This document shows positions 32,103 through 42,411 of a stretch of DNA of 64,000 nt, in pieces. Position 1 is the first letter of the stretch. Each line of letters opens with the position of its first letter. The stretch is from Phymorhynchus buccinoides (Eukaryota; Mollusca; Gastropoda; Neogastropoda; Raphitomidae): NCBI GenBank assembly GCA_017654935.2, contig CM065711.1:26946686-27010685 (forward strand). Reading direction: 5' to 3'. Position numbers and translations under genes: made by a program. Below the pieces are notes generated by a model. That model was not told the DNA's origin. It saw only the letters and a program-made list of their open reading frames with translations, and searched no databases.

Positions 32103-32665
32103 CACTTATGTGGTGGGAACCTCCGATCGTAGGTTCAGCAGAACATCTCTATCTGAAACGGAAATGGCATTGCTCGTTCGTCTGCAGTCGAAATTTGAGG
32201 AGATTTTTGCACGAAAATTGTCAAAATTTAGAGGTCTGAGTGACGAGGAGATTGTTTGGTTGCTCAAACTTGATGAAGATGAAAGTAATGCTGGCAATCA
32301 GTCAGGTTTTAAGGGTGAAAGTAGTGAAAATAATGTAAGTACTGATTAAATTGAACAGTGAGTGCCCAGTATGAGAGAGAATGTGACAACAAAAAGTGTT
32401 GCTATCGGCAGAATCGTTCAATCTCATCGCGGAGTTCGATCTCAAAGTCAAGCAGCATGCCGGCTGTAAATCGTTCATGCAATATTTTCACAAAGCATAA
32501 AATTGAATTAAGCATCCATTTTTCATTAAGTACAGAAAGTTTGGTGCATGTCAGACTTCATTTAGGCTCTTAAACAATGTTTCATATCAAGCAGTCATTC
32601 CACAGTAATTTTTCCAGTGCAGTCTCAGGCCAGCAGAGTGGTTTCACTGACGCAGTGCCATTTAT
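32103..32665. mobile_element. piggyBac-like element, second copy, right end lost
   Basis: TTAA at 32,099-32,102, end CACTTATGTGGTGGG, one copy of the 43-bp unit (the copy at 22,970 has about 6.5), then sequence like that of 23,343-23,850. The match stops at GACGCAGTGCCA, and the right TIR and TTAA are absent, replaced by the E10 acceptor tract. Confidence 0.82.
32164..32349 (+). pseudogene. piggyBac-like transposase N-terminal fragment
   Basis: Frame MALLVRLQSKFEEIF, GLSDEEIVWLLKLDEDESNA, ending ESSENNVSTD as in 23,361-23,531. The same stop in both copies indicates they descend from one already truncated element. Confidence 0.5.
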
Positions 32666-32673
32666 TCTGACAG

Positions 32674-32905
32674 GATTTTGACAAGAAAGGCCTACCCTTG
32701 CCTCGCGCCCTGGCCGAACACAAGCCAGAGGGGTCGTTCACCATGGCCAGCCTGAGCTACAAGGCGGCCAAGTTTTACCACCGCAAGGGCGAGATGAGCA
32801 AGATGCTGGCCGCCATTGAGCGCCTGCCCAACAGGGAGGAACGGATCAAGTTCCTTCACAAGCACGGCTGCCTGCAAGAGGCTGCTCAGCTCATGAGGGA
32901 TGAAG
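32674..32905 (+). CDS. TRANK1: TRANK1-like exon E10
   Basis: Phase 0 in, phase 1 out, between TTCTGACAG and GTAAGA: DFDKKGLPLPRALAEHKPEG, SYKAAKFYHRKGEMSKMLAA, IKFLHKHGCLQEAAQLMRDE. The last two pieces look like one TPR-like helix pair plus a second. The acceptor tract directly follows the broken end of a piggyBac-like element. Eleven copies of the 3' edge follow. Confidence 0.92.
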
Positions 32906-32984
32906 GTAAGAGAGAGGAGGGGGGGGAGTGTACATGAGTTTTGATGTAAGACATTTGAATGTCTTCCAAGCAGGGAGAATCAGA

Positions 32985-34350
32985 TCAAGTTCCTTCACAA
33001 GCACGGCTTCCTGCAAGAGGCTGCCCAGCTCATGAGAAACGAAGGTAAGAGAGAGGAGGAGTGTACATGAGTTTTGATGTAAGACATTTGAACGTCTTCC
33101 AAGCAGAGAGAATCAGATGAAGTTCCTTCACAAGCACGGCTTCCTGCAAGAGGCTGCTCAGCTCATGAGAAACGAAGGTAAGAGAGAGAGAGAGGGGGGG
33201 GGGGAGGAGTGTGCGTGAGCTTTGATGGAAGACCAGGTCAAATTCCTTCACAAACATGGCTTCCTGCAAGAGGCTGCTCAGCTCATAAGAAACGAAGGTA
33301 AGAGAGAGGGAGATGGGGGAGGGTGGGAGGGGAGGAGTGTGCGTGAGCTTTGATGGAAGACCAGGTCAAATTCCTTCACAAACATGGCTTCCTGCAAGAG
33401 GCTGCTCAGCTCATAAGAAACGAAGGTAAGAGAGAGGGAGATGGGGGAGGGGGGGAGGGGGGAGGAGTGCACGTGAACGTTGATGGAAGACCAGGCCCAA
33501 GTTCCTTCACAAGCACAGGTTCCTGCAAGAGGCTGCTCAGCTCATGAGAAACGAAGGTAAGAGAGAGGAGGGGGGGGAGTGTATGTGAGCTTTGATGGAA
33601 GACATTTGAACGTCTTCCAGATCAAGTTCCTTCACAAGCACGGCTTCCTGCAAGAGGCCGCTCAGCTCATGAGAAACGAAAGTGAGAGAGAGGGGGGGGT
33701 GTACATGAGCTTTGATGGAAGACCAGGTCAAGTTCCTTCACAAACACGGCTTCCTGCAAGTGGCTGCTCAACTCATGAGAGACGAAGGTAAAGAGAGAGA
33801 GAGAGAGAGGGGGGGGGGGGGAGGAGTGTGTGAGCTTTGATGGAAGACCAGGTCAAGTTCCTTCACAAACACGGCTTCCTGCAAGTGGCTGCCCAGCTCA
33901 TGAGAAACGAAGGTAAGAGATAGAGAGAGAAAGAGAGAGGGGGGGGGGGGGGGGGGCGTGTACGTGAGCTTTGATGTAAGACATTTGAACGTCTGCCCAA
34001 CAGGGAGGACCAGATTAAATTCCTTCACAAACACATGTTCCTGCAAGAGGCTGCTCAGCTCATGAGAAATGAAGGTAAAGAGAGAGAGAGAGGGGGTGGG
34101 GGGGGGGGAGTGTATGTGAGCTTTGATGTAAGACATTTGAACGTCTGCCCAACAGGGAGGACCAGATTAAATTCCTTCACAAACACAGGTTCCTGCAAGA
34201 GGCTGCTCAGCTCATGAGAAATGAAGGTAAGAGAGAGAGAGGGGGGGAGAAGTGTATGTGAGCTTTGATGGAAGACCAGGTCTAGTTTCTTCACAAACAT
34301 GGGTTTTTCTGCAAGAGGCTGCCCAGCTCATGAGGAACGAAGGTGTGTGT
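32985..34350 (+). repeat. Eleven tandem copies of the 3' edge of exon E10
   Basis: Each copy holds ~65 bases encoding KFLHKHGFLQEAAQLMRNEG plus GTAAGAGAGAG, separated by G-rich spacers with TGAGCTTTGATG(T/G)AAGAC. Copies end near 33,044, 33,177, 33,298, 33,426, 33,556, 33,680, 33,787, 33,912, 34,075, 34,227 and 34,341. Possible acceptors (AACAG|GG, GACCAG|GT) would give exons of about 61 or 71 nt, which shift the frame. All but one full-length copy share NEG where E10 has DEG. The one before 33,787 has DEG. Confidence 0.94.
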
Positions 34351-34448
34351 GTGTTTTGTACAGTTGCAAGCGTCTGAAATAGTCTATTTTGAATGGCATG
34401 ATCACCATAAAAAAAGCATCAATACCCAATAATCCTCCTCTCTCTCAG

Positions 34449-34672
34449 GTCATCTGACGGAAGCCACACGCATAATGCTCCACAACGGGCAGGCAGACCG
34501 GGCGATGCGCATCGCGGAGGAGGGCAGCGACAGCTCCCTGCGCGCCCAGTGCTGCCTGTTCAAGGCGCAGCAACTAATGGACTCACAGCAGCAGCAGCAG
34601 TGCTCCGGGGGTGGGGCAGACGACGGTGGAGGCGGGGCGGTGACTGATTCTTCAGCTTCGCCAGAGAAGCAG
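34449..34672 (+). CDS. TRANK1: TRANK1-like exon E11
   Basis: Phase 1 in, phase 0 out, between CTCTCTCAG and GTACTG: GHLTEATRIMLHNGQADRAM, EEGSDSSLRAQCCLFKAQQL, then a low-complexity QQQQQ / GGG linker and SSASPEKQ. Its helical part continues the TPR-like array, and the Gln/Gly-rich linker is probably disordered. An intact inverted copy is at 63,220-63,443. Confidence 0.9.
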
Positions 34673-34680
34673 GTACTGTA

Positions 34681-34887
34681 CAGACCTGTTTACTCTGCTC
34701 TTTTTGAGTAGTATTCTACTCAATTTGGACCTACTACTATTCAAAATTGAAAAGAAAAGCTCTAATTACTCATTTTCACTGAACATTATTGGATGGTTTA
34801 ATGAAGAGGACTACTCATTTCACACCAGAACTACTCATTTCAGCTATCCAGATGACTCAAGACTTGTGTAGGGGGTAAACAGGTCTG
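34681..34887. mobile_element. hAT-like MITE beside the E11 donor
   Basis: Inverted ends CAGACCTGTTTAC and GTAAACAGGTCTG, 207 bases, with repeated TACTCATTT segments. It starts 9 bases into the intron. No clear flanking duplication was found. 34,900-35,520 holds nothing I can classify beyond a GCGCCTAATGATCCAAAAAA motif at 35,305. Confidence 0.75.
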
Positions 34888-35524
34888 ACCCTGGTACATG
34901 GCTCCGTTGGTTACTCACCGGATCACGACGAATACTCACGTTAAAATGCTTCAAAATCCCTATTATCGTCCGAGATACCGTCCAACAGATGCCATAACCC
35001 TTCATTGGATGTAAAAAGCATTGTTGTAGAGCTTATAATGCCATAATTCTATCACTTTTTCGCGAAGAATTGTCCAAAGCTCAATTACAGGAAGCAGCTC
35101 AAACGGAAGTTGGATTATTTGAAAGGGGAGCCAACTCTCATTTTTGACAGCAGTAATGGCGGTCGGTAAGCGTTTACAGGATGCGTACGGGCTTCAAAGT
35201 TTGACTTTCTTTTGTGAGGTGCCTTATAAACGATGGCACCTTTTACTTGGATTTTGTCAGATTTTTCTTGAAAATTGCCCTATTCGCTTTATAAACAGCA
35301 GCGCCTAATGATCCAAAAAATACCGTAATTGTTATTGCCCTATCATGTGGGATTCTTCTTCTGCATTCCCAGGCCAAAGTTCAGCTGAGTGCCTGAGGAA
35401 AATGCTCTCCAATATGGCCACCATGCTCTTGTACTGTATAGGGCTTCAGCCAGAAAGTTCAGGCACCCATGATTTAACTCAAGACCCTCAAAAATCGAGT
35501 TACAAGGTTAATAAAAATAATTAT

Positions 35525-35835
35525 TTCTTCTTCTTCTTCTGCGTTCCCAGGCCATATGACCATAATGGGTAAGGTACATATGTGTCCGGTTTTCAGTTTT
35601 CACTGGTCTCCCCGCTGCGTACAGCCGACACATTCCGATTTCGGAGGAGCTCAAAGGATAAAAATTATTTGGAAGAATTTTTGGGGAAAAAAGGCAGTAA
35701 GCAAAGGGAAAGGGCAGAGTCAGATTAGAGGAAGTTGCAAGCACAGAACTTCCAGAAGGTGGGGGAACTATTTATGCAAAAGACCCCCCGGTATCCCCAC
35801 GGGGGGGGGGGGGGGGGGGAGGGAATTCATTGTAG
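35525..35835. repeat. Dispersed repeat R1 copy
   Basis: TTCTTCTGCGTTCCCAGGCC, CACATTCCGATTTCGGAGGA, CAGAACTTCCAGAAGGTGGG and a C/G-rich end (CCCCGGTATCCCCACGGGG). An inverted copy lies at 62,050-62,365. Confidence 0.8.
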
Positions 35836-35917
35836 CCACTTCAAGTTCAGGCTTATGGACGTTTAAATGAATCTTGGAATGCTCGGATGCAGGAGGGTCA
35901 ACCGTACCAAATGTTAA

Positions 35918-36134
35918 CCCCTTCGCTGTCAGAGGAAAACAGAGGAATTATCGATTTTCTTATTATAAAATTTTAAAGAGACCTGTTAGTGTTAGACTCA
36001 ATGTGAGAAAATGGTCTAGAGATATATATCTTTCCTGATATGTCTAAGCCCAAAACCGTCACCCCAGGGCCATGGCATCAAACGTTGTGACATCACACAC
36101 CACATAGTAGACAGGGGACTGGGCAGGGAAGGGG
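35918..36134 (+). mobile_element. TTAA MITE family F2
   Basis: TTAA at 35,914-35,917; ends CCCCTTCGCTGTCAGAGG and ACTGGGCAGGGAAGGGG; right flank TCAA (mutated TTAA). Its right end and flanking sequence form the unit of the satellite that follows. Confidence 0.85.
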
Positions 36135-36138
36135 TCAA

Positions 36139-39100
36139 CAGAAAGGAGATCAACAACACCGATGCTTTAACCCTTTCCCTGCCCAGTCCCCTCAGATCAA
36201 CAACACAGATGCTTTCCTTTTACCCTTTCCCTGCCCAGTCTCCCTCAGATCAACAACACAGATGCTTTAACCCTTTCCCTGCCCAGTCCCTTCAGATCAA
36301 CAACACAGATGCTTTCCTTTAACCCTTTCCCTGCCCAGTCCCCTCAGATCAACAACACAGATGCTTTAACCCTTTCCATGCCCAGTCCCCTCAGATCAAC
36401 AACACAGATGCTTTAACCCTTTCCCTGCCCAGTCCCCTCAGATCAACAACACAGATGCTTTAACCCTTTCCCTGCCCAGTCCCCTCAGATCAACAACACA
36501 GATGCTTTAACCCTTTCCCTGCCCAGTCCCCTCAGATCAACAACACAGATGCTTTAACCCTTTCCCTGCCCAGTCCCCTCAGATCAACAACACAGATGCT
36601 TTAACCCTTTCCCTGCCCAGTCCCCTCAGATCAACAACACAGATGCTTTAACCCTTTCCCTGCCCAGTCCCCTCAGATCAACAACACAGATGCTTTCCTT
36701 TAACCCTTTCCCTGCCCAGTCCCCTCAGATCAACAACACAGATGCTTTAACCCTTTCCCTGCCCAGTCCCCTCAGATCAACAACACAGATGCTTTCCTTT
36801 AACCCTTTCCCTGCCCAGTCCCCTCAGATCAACAACACAGATGCTTTCCTTTAACCCTTTCCCTGCCCAGTCCCCTCAGATCAACAACACAGATGCTTTA
36901 ACCCTTTCCCTGCCCAGTCTCCTCAGATCAACAACACAGATGCTTTAACCCTTTCCCTGCCCAGTCCCCTCAGATCAACAACACAGATGCTTTCCTTTAA
37001 CCCTTTCCCTGCCCAGTCCCCTCAGATCAACAACACAGATGCTTTAACCCTTTCCCTGCCCAGTCCCCTCAGATCAGTAACACAGATGCTTTCCTTTAAC
37101 CCTTTCCCTGCCCAGTCCCCTCAGATCAACAACATAGATGCTTTAACCCTTTCCTTGCCAGTCCCCTCAGATCAACAACACAGATGCTTTCCTTTAACCC
37201 TTTCCCTGCCCAGTCCCCTCAGATGAACAACACAGATGCTTTAACCCTTTCCCTGCCCAGTCCCCTCAGATCAACAACACAGATGCTTTCCTTTAACCCT
37301 TTCCCTGCCCAGTCCCCTCAGATCAACAACACAGATGCTTTAACCCTTTCCCTGCCCAGTCCCCTCAGATCAACAACACAGATGCTTTCCTTTAACCCTT
37401 TCCCTGCCCAGTCCCCTCAGATCAACAACACAGATGCTTTCCTTTAACCCTTTCCCTGCCCAGTCCCCTCAGATCAACAACACAGATGCTTTCCTTTAAC
37501 CCTTTCCCTGCCCAGTCCCCTCAGATCAACAACACAGATGCTTTCCTTTAACCCTTTCCCTGCCCAGTCCCCTCAGATGAACAACACAGATGCTTTAACC
37601 CTTTCCATGCCCAGTCCCCTCAGATCAACAACACAGATGCTTTCCTTTAACCCTTTCCCTGCCCAGTCCCCTCAGATCAACAACACAGATGCTTTAACCC
37701 TTTCCATGCCCAGTCCCCTCAGATCAACAACACAGATGCTTTCCTTTAACCCTTTCCCTGCCCAGTCCCCTCAGATCAACAACACAGATGCTTTCCTTTA
37801 ACCCTTTCCCTGCCCAGTCCCCTCAGATCAACAACACAGATGCTTTCCTTTAACCCTTTCCCTGCCCATCAGATCAACAACACAGATGCTTTAACCCTTT
37901 CCCTGCCCAGTCCCCTCAGATCAACAACACAGATGCTTTAACCCTTTCCATGCCCAGTCCCCTCAGATCAACAACACAGATGCTTTAACCCTTTCCCTGC
38001 CCAGTTCAGATCAACAACACAGATGCTTTAACCCTTTCCATGCCCAGTCCCCTCAGATCAACAACACAGATGCTTTAACCCTTTCCATGCCCAGTCCCCT
38101 CAGATCAACAACACAGATGCTTTAACCCTTTCCCTGCCCAGTCCCCTCAGATCAACAACACAGATGCTTTAACCCTTTCCATGCCCAGTCCCCTCAGATC
38201 AACAACACAGATGCTTTAACCCTTTCCCTGCCCAGTCCCCTCAGATCAACAACACAGATGCTTTAACCCTTTCCCTGCCCAGTCCCCTCAGATCAACAAC
38301 ATCAACAACACAGATGCTTTAACCCTTTCCCTGCCCAGTCCCCTCAGATCAACAACACAGATGCTTTAACCCTTTCCATGCCCAGTCCCCTCAGATCAAC
38401 AACATAGATGCTTTAACCCTTTCCCTGCCCAGTCCCCTCAGATCAACAACACAGATGCTTTCCTTTAACCCTTTCCCTGCCCAGTCCCCTCAGATCAACA
38501 ACACAGATGCTTTCCTTTAACCCTTTCCCTGCCCAGTCCCTTCAGATCAACAACACAGATGCTTTAACCCTTTCCCTGCCCAGTCCCCTCAGATCAACAA
38601 CACAGATGCTTTCCTTTAACCCTTTCCCTGCCCAGTCCCCTCAGATCAACAACACAGATGCTTTAACCCTTTCCCTGCCCAGTCCCTTCAGATCAACAAC
38701 ACAGATGCTTTAACCCTTTCCCTGCCCAGTCCTCTCAGATCAACAACACAGATGCTTTAACCCTTTCCCTGCCCAGTCCCCTCAGATCAACAACACAGAT
38801 GCTTTCCTTTAACCCTTTCCCTGCCCAGTCCCCTCAGATCAACAACACAGATGCTTTCCTTTAACCCTTTCCCTGCCCAGTCCCCTCAGATCAACAACAC
38901 AGATGCTTTAACCCTTTCCCTGCCCAGTCCCCTCAGATCAACAACACAGATGCTTTCCTTTAACCCTTTCCCTGCCCAGTCCCCTCAGATCAACAACATA
39001 GATGCTTTAACCCTTTCCCTGCCCAGTCCCCTCAGATCAACAACACAGATGCTTTCCTTTAACCCTTTCCCTGCCCAGTCCCCTCAGATCAACAACACAG

Positions 39101-39165
39101 ATGCTTTCCTTTAACCCTTTCCCTGCCCAGTCCTCTCAGATCAACAACACAGATGCTTTCAGATG
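36139..39165. repeat. 47-bp satellite (about 60 units) derived from an F2 MITE end
   Basis: Unit: GATCAACAACACAGATGCTT then TAACCCTTTCCCTGCCCAGT then CCCCTCA. A longer form has CCTTT inserted (TTTCCTTTAACCC). The TAACCCTTTCCCTGCCCAGT part is the complement of the neighbouring MITE's right end. Frames through it are spurious. Confidence 0.95.
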
Positions 39166-39225
39166 GACTTGATTGATTGATTGATTGACTGATTGATTGA
39201 TTGACTGATTGATTGATCTATGCAG

Positions 39226-39411
39226 GTGACTGACTTGCTGGAGCGGGCGCGTCAGCAGTTTGAGATGGCGAACGACCACAGTGGGATGGGGGAGTGTCAG
39301 CTGATGCTGGCCTCGGTCAAACAAGACAAAGACCTGTTGGGATTGGCGCACAGCTTCTTTGAGCACACCCAGCCTGTGTCCAACATCGCTGGAATGTTGG
39401 ACTGTGTGCAG
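39226..39411 (+). CDS. TRANK1: TRANK1-like exon E12
   Basis: Sixty-two codons, phase 0 at both ends, between CTATGCAG and GTGAGT: VTDLLERARQQFEMANDHSG, ECQLMLASVKQDKDLLGLAH, SFFEHTQPVSNIAGMLDCVQ. Helical and TPR-like. Three copies of the 3' edge follow; an indel-damaged inverted copy is at 58,553-58,746. Confidence 0.9.
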
Positions 39412-39419
39412 GTGAGTGA

Positions 39420-39445
39420 GTGTGTGAGTGAGAGAGAGAGAGTGT

Positions 39446-39496
<51 letters not shown>

Positions 39497-39559
39497 AGAG
39501 AGAGAGAGAGAGAGAGTGTGAAATAGAGAGAGTGTGAAAGAGAGATAGAGAGAGAGTGT

Positions 39560-39596
<37 letters not shown>

Positions 39597-40004
39597 TGTG
39601 AACGAGACTTCAGACTTCAGACTTCAGATGTTTAATCCAATAAGGCCAAAGCCCCATATGAATGAGGGGCGGTACAATATTTTACAATACAATAGAATTT
39701 AAAGACATGCATCGGTAGCACAAATATGATAGAAAATAATATGAACATTCATGATAACAGACATTCTCTTAACTGTAAAGCTTTAAACAAATATTCAGTG
39801 AGATTACGAACAGTTCTTAAGTGTGAACGAGAGAGAGAGAGAGAGACTGTGTGAAAGAGAGATAGAGAGAGAGTGTGAAAGAGAGAGAGATAGAGAGAGA
39901 GACGCTCAAGCAAGACAAAGACATGTTGGAGTTGGCGCACGGCTTCTTTGAGCACACCCAGCCTGTGCCCAACATCGCTGGAATGTTGGACTGTGTGCAG
40001 GTGA

Positions 40005-40042
<38 letters not shown>

Positions 40043-40136
40043 AAGAGAGTGAAAGAGAGAGAGAGAGTGTGTGTGAAAGAGAGAGAGCGTGTGTTTGTGT
40101 GTGTGTGAGAGAGAGAGAGAGTGTGTGAGAGAGAGT

Positions 40137-40167
<31 letters not shown>

Positions 40168-40210
40168 TGTGAGAGAGAGAAAGAGAGTGAAAGAGAGAGA
40201 GAGAGAGAGT

Positions 40211-40279
<69 letters not shown>

Positions 40280-40380
40280 GCTCAAGCAAGACAAAGACCT
40301 GTTGGAGTCGGCGCACAGCTTCTTTGAGGACACCCAGCCTGTGCCCAACATCGCTGGAATGTTGGACTGTGTGCAGGTGA

Positions 40381-40463
<83 letters not shown>

Positions 40464-40545
40464 GCTCAAACAAGACAAAGACCTGTTTGAAGACCCTCAG
40501 CCTATGTCCAACATCGCTGGAATGTTGGACTGAGTGCAGGTGAGA
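39420..40545 (+). repeat. GA microsatellites and three copies of the E12 3' edge
   Basis: Copies at about 39,902-40,001, 40,279-40,376 and 40,464-40,540 (the last shortened, with GACTGA giving a stop) run from ACGCTCAA(G/A)CAAGACAAAG to TGGACTGTGTGCAG|GTGAG. Between them are (GA)n and (GT)n tracts. 39,605-39,820 is an unrelated insert starting ACTTCAGACTTCAGACTTCA. Confidence 0.92.
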
Positions 40546-41533
40546 CACACACATGCATGCGCACACACACACACACTGGCGCATGCACATAGCGAGAGAG
40601 AGAGAGAGAGGCAGACAGGCGGAGGGGAAGACAGAGATTGACCGAGTGCTTGGCAACTTGGGTGGGAGAACGGTTTTTGCTTCTCGAGGATGACGATGAT
40701 GATGAGAAGGCCTGACACATGTTCTCTTCAGTTGGGGGGTGGGGGAGGTGTGCTGCAAGATGTTCACTCAGAACAGGCCCCCACTGAACTGCACCAAAGT
40801 GACTCGGCAGTAGTGCAGTTCTCCTCTGGTGTGGTTGCCTCCCAACGTGACTTAGATCACTCGAGACGAATGAGCCGGATCTGGCTCATGGCTCGCACAA
40901 CCGTTTAGGACGAATGGCCCGGCTCCGGCTCATAAGAGTTTTCGATATCTGGCGTGTAACCAACTTTCCAGTGCGACGTCATAACCTACTTTCAGTTTGC
41001 TTTGACCTTGCCTCTCTTGAAATCAACCAATCATTGCAGAGTTTACATTCAGCTTTGGCTGTAGAGGGGGGTCAAAGATCGGAATTTCCCTTTGCTTACT
41101 GTGATCTACTATCTTTCTGCGTTACCGGTCCATTCTCCTGCCTTTTTTCACGAAACACTTTCAAAAACATTTCCTCCTCCAGCTGAAGTCAGACTTGCTG
41201 GGCCTAACTGTTTCTTAGTTAGGCTCATAACGGCAGCATGACGTATCTGCGCTCGTAATTGACAGGATGCTGTCTGAGCGATCAAAGAAGAAGAAGAAGA
41301 ATAGGTTTGCTTCCTGCGGACTTTGCTGGCTTTGAGGAGGGTCCACAACCAACCTGACAAACCGGGAGTGTGGCTGTGAGTTGGAACTGGGAACGAGCGG
41401 CGTGAGAGAGTAGCAACACTGGATGACCCAAGAAGACGTGACAGAATGACGATTGTTGGTATCCTGATTGTTTACTGTATTTTTTGGACGATAAGGCGCA
41501 CCCCAAAAATTTGACAAAATTCAGATATTGTTA
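40546..41533. repeat. Mixed dispersed repeats, no gene
   Basis: CA run at 40,546-40,580, unclassified sequence to 41,080 that includes two GAATG(A/G)(G/C)C-GG-TC-GGCTCAT segments, an R1 piece at 41,090-41,300, and a TATTTTTTGGACGATAAGGC motif at 41,479. Confidence 0.6.
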
Positions 41534-42411
41534 CAGTGGTATCCCTCTAATAAGACGCTCGCAAATGCGACTTATCCTCACATACGACTGATTTTTTTTT
41601 TTCCCGAACACATTCCACTATATATCCTATGCCGCAAATACGACTTTTCCTGAGTTCCGACTTACGACCCGATTTCAGGGGTTGAGATGCGACCACAATC
41701 TTATCTTATTGCAGTCAAGTTCGTGCAAATCGATCTCTCGATGAAAAGCAGACGAACTCGTGATCGAAAGTCATGGCAACGGGTCCGATGGCAACTTCGA
41801 AGGCCCATGTTGCACTCACACACAAACTACACATAACAGTACAGACCTAATCTTCGCCATAACGGACCTACTAAATTCTGGATTATGCACAACGACACAA
41901 CACAACACAAAACATGACAAAGTAATGCTCTGGCAGTTCATTTTTAGTTACAGTTTGCACACACAGAACTTTTACCGCGCATACAACTCGGCTGACAAAA
42001 TGGCGCCGCATACACCGCATATACGAAATCACGGCAAACGCTAATGGGCCAGCTGCTTTCATTTATCAGATTTTGTGAGTTGTTTGCATTCAGCGAGAGG
42101 TAGTGCACACACTAACGCCGATTTATCAGTCTGATAGCGGAAAGGAGCTGCTTTTCAACTTTTTTTTTGTAAAGTGAAACCATTCTGATTCACTGAGTTC
42201 CAACTTATGGAGTATGACCGATCACCTAGTTTCAACTGGAAGTTGACTTCGCATTTACGTGTACACTCTGTTCTTCTACTCTCTGTTCTTCTTCAAGTCA
42301 GTGATCGATATGGCGACTCGGAAAAGATGCTTGGTCCTCTAATAAGACCACCCCTCAGATAAGACTTTTTTTTCACCGCACTTTCAAGGTCTTATTAGAG
42401 GGGTACCACTG
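41534..42411. mobile_element. pogo/Tigger-like non-autonomous element (878 bases)
   Basis: Ends CAGTGGTATCCCTCTAATAA and the complement of CAGTGGTACCCCTCTAATAA; TA precedes the left end (41,532-41,533). Both ends are followed inward by TAAGAC. No transposase. Its right end abuts the 3' end of the Gypsy element with no spacer. Confidence 0.82.

Noticed and set aside
32985..34350. Array of mutually exclusive alternative exons
   Set aside because: Candidate acceptors give about 61- or 71-nt pieces that do not fit phase 1 to phase 1 joining, so regular use would shift the frame.
36987..37801. Repeated MLSFNPFPAQSPQINNTDA-type small proteins
   Set aside because: Translations of the 47-bp satellite; the phase changes whenever the unit with the extra CCTTT occurs.
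40306..40767. Ser/Leu-rich and Arg/Glu-rich frames near the GA and GT tracts, here and in the 57-58 kb copy
   Set aside because: Compositional artefacts of dinucleotide repeats.
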